11,734 nt of DNA, from the NCBI GenBank assembly GCA_003455275.1, contig DMRR01000111.1, forward strand, positions 1-11,734, given 5' to 3'. Positions 1 through 6,803 of the stretch are shown in pieces. The notes beneath the pieces were generated by a model, which searched no databases, was not told the origin of the DNA, and saw only the letters and a program-made list of their open reading frames with translations. The translations under genes were made by a program, and so were the position numbers. Source of the stretch: Bacteroidota bacterium (lineage in GTDB: Bacteria; Bacteroidota; Bacteroidia; Chitinophagales; UBA10324). How positions within the stretch are numbered: position 1 is the stretch's first letter; each line of letters starts with the position of its first letter.

Positions 1-1076
1 ATGAAACCGAAGAGCAACATGATTTGCGGAATGAAAACAACAACACCCCCAATTCCGGCCCACACGCCCTCAACCAGCAAATCGGTGAACATGCTTGCCG
101 GAAGAATTTGGTGCAACCCGGCTCCTGCTTTTGCAAATGCCCATGAGATAAAATCCATCGGGTATTGTGCCCACGAAAAAATTGCCTGAAACACCAGGAA
201 AAATATTCCAAGAAAAATAAGATAACCCCACACCGGATGAAGCAATATTTTATCAATGCGTGAAGTGGTTTGTAAACTTTTGTTTTGAAAATTTTCTTCG
301 CGGACACAAGCATTGATAATTTGATTTGTGATGTTGTAGCGCAGCATTACTTCACCGCTCTGAAAGCGAGCATCACTGAAATGAAATTTCGATTTCCATT
401 CTTCAATTGCTGTATGTTTTATTTCAGGGAAATCATTCAAGTCTTTGTGAAGAATTGCCAGAAGCACAGATTCATATTCATCATTGGCTGAAATTTTATT
501 TTTTAGTTCTTCGGTTGCCGGAAATAATTCCATCGCATTCACAAACTGTTTTGATGGCGCTGAAATTTCTTTAGAAAGAAGGGAAAGAAGCTCCTTCACT
601 CCTTTGCCTTTGCGCGCATTCATTGGAACCACAGGAACACCCAGAGCATCCTCCAATTTCTTCACATCAATTTTTGTGTGGTTCTCCTCAGCAATATCAA
701 TCATGTTGAGTGCAATCACAGTTGGGATTCCCATGTCTATAACCTGAGTGCAGAAAAGTAAATTGCGTTTCAGGTTTGATGCATCCGCAACCAATACAAT
801 CACATCCGGGTGCGATTCATTATCCGGATTGGCAAGCACATCAAAGGTTACCATCTCATCAATACGGCGCGGATAAATACTGTAGGTGCCGGGAAGGTCA
901 ATTGCAAGCGCCTGTTCACCGCCATTGAGTTGAATGATTCCGGTTTTTTTATCTACCGTAACGCCGGGAAAGTTCCCGACCTTTTGTCGCATACCTGTAA
1001 GCGCATTGAAGAGCGAAGTTTTTCCGCAGTTTGGATTTCCGGCAAGAGCAATTTTCAATTTCTTTTTTTCACTCAT
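1..1076 (-). CDS. feoB: Ferrous iron transport protein B, N-terminal part (cut by window edge)
   Basis: FeoB is the inner-membrane Fe(II) importer with a cytosolic G-protein domain. The minus-strand reading from the ATG at 1076-1074 stays open for 358 codons to the window edge, so the remaining C-terminal half (families are usually about 650-770 residues) lies outside. The G domain is clear: G1 GNPNCGKT at residues 13-20, the FeoB-typical GVT at 38-40 (G2 region), G3 DLPG at 60-63, the VADASNLKRNL segment at 96-106, and G4 NMID at 124-127. The G5 region reads NARKGKG near 153-159, with Asn where Ser is common. A helical spacer follows (about 170-275), then the first membrane helix (283-301) and the start of a second around 340-358 that includes VVFIPQ, a conserved FeoB stretch. 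It shares an ATGA overlap with feoA, so the two are surely translated together. Identification is secure; only the C-terminus is unseen. Confidence 0.96.
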   Translation of the reverse strand, partial: MSEKKKLKIALAGNPNCGKTSLFNALTGMRQKVGNFPGVTVDKKTGIIQLNGGEQALAIDLPGTYSIYPRRIDEMVTFDVLANPDNESHPDVIVLVADASNLKRNLLFCTQVIDMGIPTVIALNMIDIAEENHTKIDVKKLEDALGVPVVPMNARKGKGVKELLSLLSKEISAPSKQFVNAMELFPATEELKNKISANDEYESVLLAILHKDLNDFPEIKHTAIEEWKSKFHFSDARFQSGEVMLRYNITNQIINACVREENFQNKSLQTTSRIDKILLHPVWGYLIFLGIFFLVFQAIFSWAQYPMDFISWAFAKAGAGLHQILPASMFTDLLVEGVWAGIGGVVVFIPQIMLLFGF

Positions 1077-1303
1077 TGCTTTTTCACTTTTACTGCTTCG
1101 GCTTCTGATTTGCGCAAGCCCAAAATATAATTTCCGATTTGAACAGAAATTGGATCGCCAAGCGGTGCGATATAATTTATTTCAATTGCTTCGCCTGGAA
1201 GGCAACCCATTTCCATAAGCTTTAATCCAAGAGTGGAATTATCGAGCGAAATAATTATGGCTTTATCGCCCATTGACAAAGAAGAAAGAGGAATGACGCT
1301 CAT
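1073..1303 (-). CDS. feoA: Ferrous iron transport protein A
   Basis: This 76-residue protein has the size and pattern of FeoA, the small cytosolic SH3-like partner of FeoB. The family signature is visible: a leucine-rich first half with L-K-L-M-E-M-G-C-L-P-G (residues 27-37, matching the LxxMGxxPG core), then the APLGDPI segment (46-52) and the closing strand G-N-Y-I-L-G-L-R (57-64) typical of FeoA C-termini. The start is the ATG at 1303-1301; upstream sequence is A/T-rich without a Shine-Dalgarno motif. The stop TGA (1075-1073) overlaps the feoB ATG as ATGA. FeoA is known to be needed for FeoB activity, but its exact action is debated. In some Bacteroidota FeoA is fused to FeoB; here the two remain separate genes. 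Confidence 0.95.
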   Translation of the reverse strand: MSVIPLSSLSMGDKAIIISLDNSTLGLKLMEMGCLPGEAIEINYIAPLGDPISVQIGNYILGLRKSEAEAVKVKKQ

Positions 1304-1460
1304 TTAAAAAAAGGGACGCAATGTTAATACATGTTCACAGTTTGAAGACACTGGTTCATATCATTTACTTCAGACAACTGAATTCATTATAAATAACTAT
1401 CGATATTCGAATAACTTGTATTCAGAACAATTTCAATTCACATTTGCCGTTGTTACCAAA
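1304..1460. promoter_or_regulatory. Divergent intergenic region feoA / beta-helix lipoprotein
   Basis: These 157 bp separate two divergently transcribed units, so promoters for both should lie here. Seen in the sequence: two overlapping perfect palindromes, TATCGATA (1398-1405) and TATTCGAATA (1404-1413), flanked by a direct repeat AATAACT/AATAACT (1392-1398 and 1410-1416). On the minus strand TAACATTG (1326-1319) matches 7 of 8 positions of the Bacteroidota -7 element TAnnTTTG, but I find no well-spaced TTTG for the -33 box. No convincing 19-bp Fur box is visible, although iron control of feoAB would be expected. The palindromes could be an operator; that is inference only. A TTG codon at 1416 is in frame with the lipoprotein gene, but the ATG at 1461 is preferred. 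Confidence 0.4.
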
Positions 1461-2834
1461 ATGAAATTTTTTAAACCTCTATTTATCATATTATGTTTTG
1501 CACTTTCTATCGTTTCGTGCCGAAAGGATGTTTTTATCACTGACACTTCAGTAAAAATAAATTTTTCGAAAGACACACTTACTTTCGATACCGTCTTCAC
1601 TTCAATTGGTTCTGCTACACGGTTTTTCAAAGTCTTTAATCCTTACAGCAAGAAAATAAAAATCAGCAGTATCAAACTTGCCGGCGGCGATCAATCACAT
1701 TTCAGAATAAATGTAGATGGAATATCGACCATTGAAGCAAACGATGTTGAGATAGCCGCACACGATAGTATGTATATTTATGCAGCCGTAACAGTTGATC
1801 CCAATAATGATGCAAATCCATTTGTGATTGAGGACTCAATTCTTTTCGAAACAAACGGCAACAATCAAAAAGTTATTTTGAATGCGTGGGGACAGAATGC
1901 GCATTTCTATTATGATTCTGTAATTGTAGCAGACCAGCACTGGGTAAACGATCTGCCGTATGTGATAATTAACTCCATGATTATTGATAGCAATGTGACT
2001 GTTACAATTGATCCGGGGTGCAGAATTTATAATCACCCCCATTCATTGATAGGAGTAAAAGGAAAATTGATTGTTAACGGAACAGCAGCTGACACAGTTT
2101 TTTTTCGTGGCGACCGTCTTGAAAATTATTTTCAGGATTTGCCCGGCCAGTGGGGCGGAATCATTATTCTTCCCGGAAGCACCGGCAGCTTAATGGAATA
2201 TACCACTCTTCAGGACGGGGATATTGGGGTGTGGGCAGATGATTCTGTTCTCTATGCTCAACCACATGTTGCACTGAAACAAGTGGTGATTAAAAACATG
2301 ACCTATGCCGGTATCCGCGGCATTTCTGCATGGGTAGAAGGAGAAAACACACTCGTATACAATTGCGGGCAGAATAACTGCCTTCAGGTGCTCATAGGTG
2401 GAAAGTACCGTTTCACGAATTGCACCTTTGTAGACTACAGCAATATTGCTATCAATCATCAGGACCCTGCGGTTTACCTGAGCAATTATTTTACCGCCGA
2501 TCAGGTAAATTATTTTTTCGGAGGGTGCGATGCAAAATTTGAAAACTGTATAATATGGGGCGGACTTGATGAAGAGTTGGCGCTTGATTTTTTAGGAACA
2601 GCAGCTGGCGATGCCATATTTGATTCTTGCTGCATAAAAACAGACTCTACACTTTCTGCAAGCAGCACTTGGTTTAAACAAGATCCGAAATTTATAAGCA
2701 CTACGAATGAAAATTATCGACTTCAGTTTGGGTCGCCATGCGTAGGAAGCGGCAAAACAAATTTGCTGACAGTTGACCTGGATGGCCTTGCCCGCCCGCT
2801 TGGTCATATTGACATCGGTTGTTACGAGCGATAA
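1461..2834 (+). CDS. Lipoprotein with right-handed beta-helix and choice-of-anchor Q-like C-terminus
   Basis: A 457-residue predicted lipoprotein of unknown function. The start at ATG 1461 is chosen because it directly gives a lipoprotein signal peptide: basic MKFFK, a hydrophobic core, and lipobox I-V-S-C with Cys20. A TTG 15 codons upstream would place a non-signal extension in front of it. Residues about 30-145 form an Ig-like all-beta region of a type common in Bacteroidota surface proteins (LTFDTVFTSIGSAT at 40-53, then VFNPYSKKI and INVDG). Residues about 165-425 resemble a parallel beta-helix: a PG-x-R-I-Y turn, V-K-G-K-L-I-V-N-G-T (199-208), W-G-G-I (231-234) and repeated short strands with asparagine-rich turns. 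The end has DLDGLARP (439-446) and D-I-G-C-Y-E (451-456), close to the DIGAYE motif of choice-of-anchor Q proteins. Beta-helices often bind or cleave polysaccharide, but no catalytic residues can be assigned. It lies 164 bp upstream of the patatin gene on the same strand. Confidence 0.87.
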   Translation: MKFFKPLFIILCFALSIVSCRKDVFITDTSVKINFSKDTLTFDTVFTSIGSATRFFKVFNPYSKKIKISSIKLAGGDQSHFRINVDGISTIEANDVEIAAHDSMYIYAAVTVDPNNDANPFVIEDSILFETNGNNQKVILNAWGQNAHFYYDSVIVADQHWVNDLPYVIINSMIIDSNVTVTIDPGCRIYNHPHSLIGVKGKLIVNGTAADTVFFRGDRLENYFQDLPGQWGGIIILPGSTGSLMEYTTLQDGDIGVWADDSVLYAQPHVALKQVVIKNMTYAGIRGISAWVEGENTLVYNCGQNNCLQVLIGGKYRFTNCTFVDYSNIAINHQDPAVYLSNYFTADQVNYFFGGCDAKFENCIIWGGLDEELALDFLGTAAGDAIFDSCCIKTDSTLSASSTWFKQDPKFISTTNENYRLQFGSPCVGSGKTNLLTVDLDGLARPLGHIDIGCYER

Positions 2835-2840
2835 GTAGAC

Positions 2841-2902
2841 ACGAAAAAATTTTCTGTTCAATCAAACTTTATATCCGAATTGTTCAGAAATTTATTTTTC
2901 GT
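2841..2902 (+). terminator. Long imperfect A/T-rich inverted repeat after the beta-helix lipoprotein gene
   Basis: The arms 2841-2862 and 2879-2902 are imperfect reverse complements around a 16-nt loop: the outer part pairs ACGAAAAA with TTTTTCGT, the middle pairs TTCTG with CAGAA, and the inner ends pair CAAT with ATTG, with some mismatches and a 2-nt bulge between. It begins 6 bp after the stop codon, a usual place for a transcript end. The stem is A/T-rich and there is no clean U-tract, so it is a weak intrinsic terminator at best. It may instead be an RNA-stabilising 3' hairpin or a partial attenuator between this gene and the patatin gene. Confidence 0.4.
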
Positions 2903-2959
2903 TTCGAAGAAGCTAATCGGGTGAAATTTTTTCGGAAGCACAGCATTTCGAAAAGCTAA
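2902..2959. repeat. Three imperfect copies of TTTCGAAGAAGC-like element upstream of the patatin gene
   Basis: Copies begin at 2902 (TTTCGAAGAAGCTAA), 2930 (TTTCGGAAGC) and 2946 (TTTCGAAAAGCTAA). The first and third share 14 positions with a single one-base gap; the middle is shorter. They sit between the inverted repeat and the patatin start at 2999. Just downstream, TAAGTTTC (2977-2984) matches 7 of 8 positions of the Bacteroidota -7 element TAnnTTTG and would give a short leader, though no suitable -33 TTTG is in place. The copies might be regulator-binding sites for a separate patatin promoter; chance similarity in A/T-rich DNA is a real alternative. Confidence 0.3.
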
Positions 2960-2998
2960 AAACACTATTCGCGATTTAAGTTTCTCTGATTTTTCAAA

Positions 2999-5206
2999 AT
3001 GAAAATGCTGAGAAATATTTACTGGAGTTTTCCGGTGCAGTTGCTTTTACTGCACATACGCCGGAATTTATTTCTGGTCATCAGTTTGATTTTACTCATG
3101 CTGATTGTGACCAAAAGTTTTGGTGCGCGCTTCGGGCTAGCTTATCTATTTCTTGATCCTGAATATCTCGGAAGGGTAAATTTCTGGAGTTTCTTTATTG
3201 TGGGGGTTGCATTCGGAGCGTTTGTTCTTACCTGGAATATCACGAGCTACATTCTGAACAGCCACCGCTTTCCTTTCCTCGCAACTTTCCAGCGACCATT
3301 TGCGCGGTATTGCCTTAATAATTCGGTGCTGCCAATGATGTTTGTCATCAGCTATTTCTCATACTTTATTTATTTCCAGGCAGTGTATGAGTGGATGGTG
3401 TGGTACAAAATCATTATGAGCCTATTTGGATTTTGCACAGGAGGAATTTTGCTCCTCGCCGTTTCTTTCAGCAAGGGCCTGAATACACATGTAAGCGAAG
3501 AACATGCACACGGGCTCACACACCGGAGCCCTATGCGCCGCTGGAGATTCGGAAATATTCCGGACCGGAGAAAACTGCGGGTTGATTATTTCTTCATTTA
3601 TCCATGGAAAATTCGCCGCGTGCGTGAGGTTGAACATTATGATGAAGACAGACTATTGACAGTCTTTAAACAACATCATCGCAGCGCACTCATTATTGAG
3701 CTCATTGCATTTGAGGTGATTGTTTTGCTTGGATTTTTGATGGACTATAAATTATTCAGGGTGCCAACATCAGCAAGCATTTTTCTTTTGTTCAGCATTC
3801 TGGTTGCGCCAATTGGTGCGCTCTCTTATTATTTGCGCTCATGGGGCGCAAGTGTTTTTATAGGGCTCATAATTCTTTTCAATCTATTGCTTCGATTCAA
3901 TTTTATGAATCATGAGAACAAAGCATTCGGCCTTGATTACACTCATGAGCGGGTTCAGTACACACTGAAAAATATTGAAGAAAGCAGCAATGACTCTAAC
4001 TACAATCGCGATAAACAATTTGAAATACTGACTCTTGATAACTGGAAGAAAAAATTTTCACACGCCGATTCCACGAAACCAACTCTTGTTCTAATTAATT
4101 GCAGCGGAGGCGGATTACGCGCTACGGTTTGGACCTTTCAGATGATGCAGTTACTCGATAGCCTGAGTAGTGAAAAATTTTCTGCTCATGCAAAACTTAT
4201 TACCGGAGCATCGGGCGGAACACTGGGAGCAGCCTACTATCGCGAATTATTTCTTCGAAAACAAAAAGGAGAAAAAATTGATTTGAACTCGCAGGAATAT
4301 CTTGATAATGCATCGCGCGATATGCTCAATGCAGTGTCATTTGCTTTTGTGGTCAACGACTTACTGATTCCATGGCAGCGCTTTCGTGAAGGTGAAAATC
4401 AATATCGTAAGGACCGCGGCTATATGTGGGAAGAACAATTGAACGAAAACACAGATAATGTATTGAAAAAATCAATCAGTGATTATGCGGCTGATGAACA
4501 CAGCGGAATAATTCCGATGATGGTTTTCACACCAACTATCATTGATGATGCGCGAAGATTAAATGTTGCTTCAGTGCCGGTTGCATATCTCGATCGGCCA
4601 TCGGGAAGTCTTTCGCCCGGTTCAAATTTGAAAACAGATGCGATTGATCTGCAGAATTTTTTTTCAAATCAGGATGCAGCCAATTTGAGGTTCACAACTG
4701 CGATCCGAATGAATGCTACTTTTCCCTACATCATGCCGAATGTTTTTCTCCCAACCACACCGGCAATTCAAACTATGGATGCGGGCTTGCGCGATAATTA
4801 TGGAATGGAAACATCGCTCCGCTATCTTGATGTATTTAAAGAATGGATAGCTGAAAATGTGGGCGAGGTAGTAATTGTCCAATTCCGGGACATGAAAAAA
4901 AACCCGGAACCTAAAGTAGAACCGCATCAATCGGTTTTGCAAAAAATGTTTGACCCCATTAACAGCATTTATTCTAACTGGAATGAATATGAAGACTATC
5001 ACTTCGACAATCAGATAAACAATGCAACAAGCTGGCTCGGAAAACCGCTGCATGTTATTTCGTTTGAATATTCTCCTGCCGAACAAAATCAATCAGCAAG
5101 CATGAGCTGGCATCTGACTTCGAAAGAAAAACAAGATGTGAAAAATGCTGCAGGCAATTCGCACAATCAGGAAGAAATAAAAAAACTGCTATCGTTGTTG
5201 AAATGA
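2999..5206 (+). CDS. Multi-pass membrane protein with C-terminal patatin-like phospholipase domain
   Basis: A 735-residue protein with two halves. The N-terminal half has about seven hydrophobic segments (23-43, 62-84, 109-130, 136-157, 229-249, 259-279, 283-301) and a strongly basic loop at about 175-210. The C-terminal half (about 360-620) is a patatin-type serine hydrolase: the oxyanion-hole glycine-rich loop S-G-G-G-L-R at 369-374, the nucleophile elbow G-A-S-G-G with Ser405, and the dyad aspartate in D-A-G at 594-596. Patatin-like enzymes hydrolyse acyl ester bonds of membrane lipids by this Ser-Asp dyad; the substrate here is unknown. The usual Asp motif is DGG or DGA, so Ala595 is a mild departure. 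By the positive-inside rule the N-terminus and the basic loop are cytosolic, which with seven helices puts the lipase domain in the periplasm (inference). The ATG at 2999 has no Shine-Dalgarno motif. The stop overlaps the next gene as ATGA, indicating translational coupling. Confidence 0.88.
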   Translation: MKMLRNIYWSFPVQLLLLHIRRNLFLVISLILLMLIVTKSFGARFGLAYLFLDPEYLGRVNFWSFFIVGVAFGAFVLTWNITSYILNSHRFPFLATFQRPFARYCLNNSVLPMMFVISYFSYFIYFQAVYEWMVWYKIIMSLFGFCTGGILLLAVSFSKGLNTHVSEEHAHGLTHRSPMRRWRFGNIPDRRKLRVDYFFIYPWKIRRVREVEHYDEDRLLTVFKQHHRSALIIELIAFEVIVLLGFLMDYKLFRVPTSASIFLLFSILVAPIGALSYYLRSWGASVFIGLIILFNLLLRFNFMNHENKAFGLDYTHERVQYTLKNIEESSNDSNYNRDKQFEILTLDNWKKKFSHADSTKPTLVLINCSGGGLRATVWTFQMMQLLDSLSSEKFSAHAKLITGASGGTLGAAYYRELFLRKQKGEKIDLNSQEYLDNASRDMLNAVSFAFVVNDLLIPWQRFREGENQYRKDRGYMWEEQLNENTDNVLKKSISDYAADEHSGIIPMMVFTPTIIDDARRLNVASVPVAYLDRPSGSLSPGSNLKTDAIDLQNFFSNQDAANLRFTTAIRMNATFPYIMPNVFLPTTPAIQTMDAGLRDNYGMETSLRYLDVFKEWIAENVGEVVIVQFRDMKKNPEPKVEPHQSVLQKMFDPINSIYSNWNEYEDYHFDNQINNATSWLGKPLHVISFEYSPAEQNQSASMSWHLTSKEKQDVKNAAGNSHNQEEIKKLLSLLK

Positions 5207-5685
5207 AAGTCAGAATTTTTCTAGCTGTAATTTTTATTACAACTGCTTTTTTCTCCTGTAAGAAATATCCCGATGGACCTTCTCTTAGCTTTCGCTCTCC
5301 AACTCAGCGGTTGATTGGAAAATGGGAGTTGAAAGAATACAGAGTGGATGGAGTTGATTCGATGAGCATTTTCAGTAACTACCACACGATCCCAGGCCTG
5401 GATTTTAAAGACCCGAATCGGGTGGACTCTGCCGGCTTTATTATAAGAGGAGGTATTGACACCGCGAACTATGTAACCTCAATTGGCCTTTATGAATTAA
5501 CGAATCATAAAAAGAATCTTGTGCTACATCCTTCAACTTATGTAAATGATTTGAATTTGTTTTCGCCGCTAATCAGCACCGAAGATTTGACATTTGATAT
5601 CCTTCGCTTAACTCATAAAGAGTTTTGGATTGAAATTGATTTTCACTCGCGTCATTATGAGATGCACTATGCCGGCGAACAGTAG
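5203..5685 (+). CDS. Small lipocalin-like lipoprotein
   Basis: A 160-residue predicted lipoprotein. The signal is short and clear: MKVRIF, a hydrophobic core, then A-F-F-S-C with Cys19 and two lysines after it. The mature part begins with a proline- and serine-rich linker, followed by L-I-G-K-W-E-L (37-43) and R-V-D-G-V-D-S (47-53), the G-x-W strand pattern shared by many Bacteroidota lipocalin-like lipoproteins; the rest looks all-beta. I cannot assign it to a specific family and the ligand is unknown. Its ATG overlaps the TGA of the patatin gene, so it depends on the same message and is likely made in proportion to the phospholipase. A role as lipid carrier, chaperone or inhibitor of that enzyme is conceivable but not shown. 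It ends directly against the convergent guanylyltransferase gene with no base between. Confidence 0.82.
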   Translation: MKVRIFLAVIFITTAFFSCKKYPDGPSLSFRSPTQRLIGKWELKEYRVDGVDSMSIFSNYHTIPGLDFKDPNRVDSAGFIIRGGIDTANYVTSIGLYELTNHKKNLVLHPSTYVNDLNLFSPLISTEDLTFDILRLTHKEFWIEIDFHSRHYEMHYAGEQ

Positions 5686-5688
5686 CTA
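5683..5688. other. Abutting convergent stop codons in palindrome TAGCTA
   Basis: TAG at 5683-5685 ends the plus-strand lipoprotein, and the complement of CTA at 5686-5688 is the TAG ending the minus-strand guanylyltransferase. No intergenic base exists and no intrinsic terminator is visible close by, so each transcript probably extends into the other gene or ends within it. Confidence 0.9.
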
Positions 5689-6768
5689 CAAATACTTCTC
5701 TCCCTTCTGGCGCTTGATGTCGGCAACAATTTGTTTGATTTCCTGCTCACGGTCTTTCGGGGTAATGAGCAGCACATCTTCTGAATCAACTATTATAAAA
5801 TCTTCGAGCCCCTGCAGCACCACCAGCTTTTTATCAGGAACCATAACCATACAATTGTTGGTGTCAAAAGCGACTACATTTTTTCCGCTCACCGCATTTC
5901 CTAAATAATCTTTCTGATGAAGATTGTAGAGCGATGCCCAGGTTCCCAAATCGCTCCATCCGAATTTTGCCGGAATGACCAAAACATTTTTTGCCTTCTC
6001 CATCACGCCGATGTCAATTGAAATATTCTGACACAGAGAATAAGATTTGGCAATAAAGTCGTGTTCTTTCTTTGTGTTATAAAAAGTTTTTCCGCGCTGA
6101 AAAATTTCATGCATCTCCGGGACATACAACTGAAAAGCGCGTAACCAGGATTTTACATTACCAACAAAAATCCCGGAGTTCCACAGAAAGTCCCCACTCT
6201 GATAAAATGTTTTTGCAATTTCAAGTGTTGGCTTTTCTACGAAAGTTTTTACACGGAAAGCATCGCTCTCATTCTTTTCCTCAATAAACTGAATGTAGCC
6301 ATAACCGGTATCCGGTCGAGTTGGCAAGATCCCGAGAGTCAATAAAACCTCTTTGTGCTTTGCGATTGTGAGCGATTTTTCCATCACTTCTCCGAAAATC
6401 TTTTCATTCAAAATCACATGATCGCTCGGAGCAATAATGATATTGGCATTTGGCTGAAGGGCAGAAATTTTATGCGCCGCATAACACACACATGGCGCAG
6501 TATTTTTTCTCGCCGGTTCCAGCATCAGGTTATTGTCTTTCAGTTTCGGCAGCTGTTCAAACACCAAATCTTTATATAGGTCATTGGTGATGATGAAAAT
6601 ATTTTCAGCAGGAAGAAATGCCTCGAAGCGTTCGTAAGTCTGTTGCAGCAGGGTTTTGCCTGTGCCGAGCACATCCAGGAATTGTTTAGGCTTTTTGTTT
6701 TTACTCAGGGGCCAGAACCGGCTGCCGATTCCCCCAGCCATAATTAACGCATAATTGTGCGAAGACAT
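5686..6768 (-). CDS. manC: Mannose-1-phosphate guanylyltransferase
   Basis: The enzyme makes GDP-mannose from mannose 1-phosphate and GTP in the cytosol, feeding lipopolysaccharide, capsule and glycoprotein glycans. The nucleotidyltransferase signature is complete: A-G-G-I-G-S-R-F-W-P-L-S (11-22) with PKQF (27-30), EPARKNTAP (84-92), A-P-S-D-H (113-117) with the metal-binding Asp, F-V-E-K-P (176-180), W-N-S-G (196-199), D-I-G-V-M-E-K (252-258) and F-G-W-S-D-L-G-T-W (269-277). At 360 residues it is a single-function form that lacks the cupin phosphomannose isomerase domain of the roughly 470-residue bifunctional enzymes. An in-frame TTG lies three codons upstream (6777), but the ATG at 6768 gives the normal N-terminus, only a few residues before the first strand. 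It lies 35 bp downstream of the aminopeptidase gene on the same strand, so it is probably transcribed with it. The symbol follows enterobacterial usage and is by family only. Confidence 0.94.
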   Translation of the reverse strand: MSSHNYALIMAGGIGSRFWPLSKNKKPKQFLDVLGTGKTLLQQTYERFEAFLPAENIFIITNDLYKDLVFEQLPKLKDNNLMLEPARKNTAPCVCYAAHKISALQPNANIIIAPSDHVILNEKIFGEVMEKSLTIAKHKEVLLTLGILPTRPDTGYGYIQFIEEKNESDAFRVKTFVEKPTLEIAKTFYQSGDFLWNSGIFVGNVKSWLRAFQLYVPEMHEIFQRGKTFYNTKKEHDFIAKSYSLCQNISIDIGVMEKAKNVLVIPAKFGWSDLGTWASLYNLHQKDYLGNAVSGKNVVAFDTNNCMVMVPDKKLVVLQGLEDFIIVDSEDVLLITPKDREQEIKQIVADIKRQKGEKYL

Positions 6769-6803
6769 CTGGCGCAAAGAAAAAAGTTATTCTGAAATTT
6801 TTC

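Noticed and set aside
1..189. Plus-strand open frame of 62 codons at the left edge, and others at 285-491, 484-747, 810-1130 and 934-1218
   Set aside because: All lie opposite the feoB/feoA reading, which shows full G-protein motifs; the plus-strand products have no recognisable features.
1416..1460. TTG start giving a 472-residue form of the beta-helix lipoprotein
   Set aside because: It adds 15 residues before a typical lipoprotein signal that begins at the ATG at 1461.
1304..1460. Fur box upstream of feoA
   Set aside because: No 19-bp match to the GATAATGATAATCATTATC-type pattern could be seen by eye.
4664..5092. 142-codon minus-strand open frame
   Set aside because: It is antisense to the patatin domain, which includes the catalytic Asp594 in this stretch.
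6769..6777. TTG start for the guanylyltransferase
   Set aside because: The ATG at 6768 gives the expected spacing to the first strand and the nucleotide-binding loop, and TTG starts are rare.
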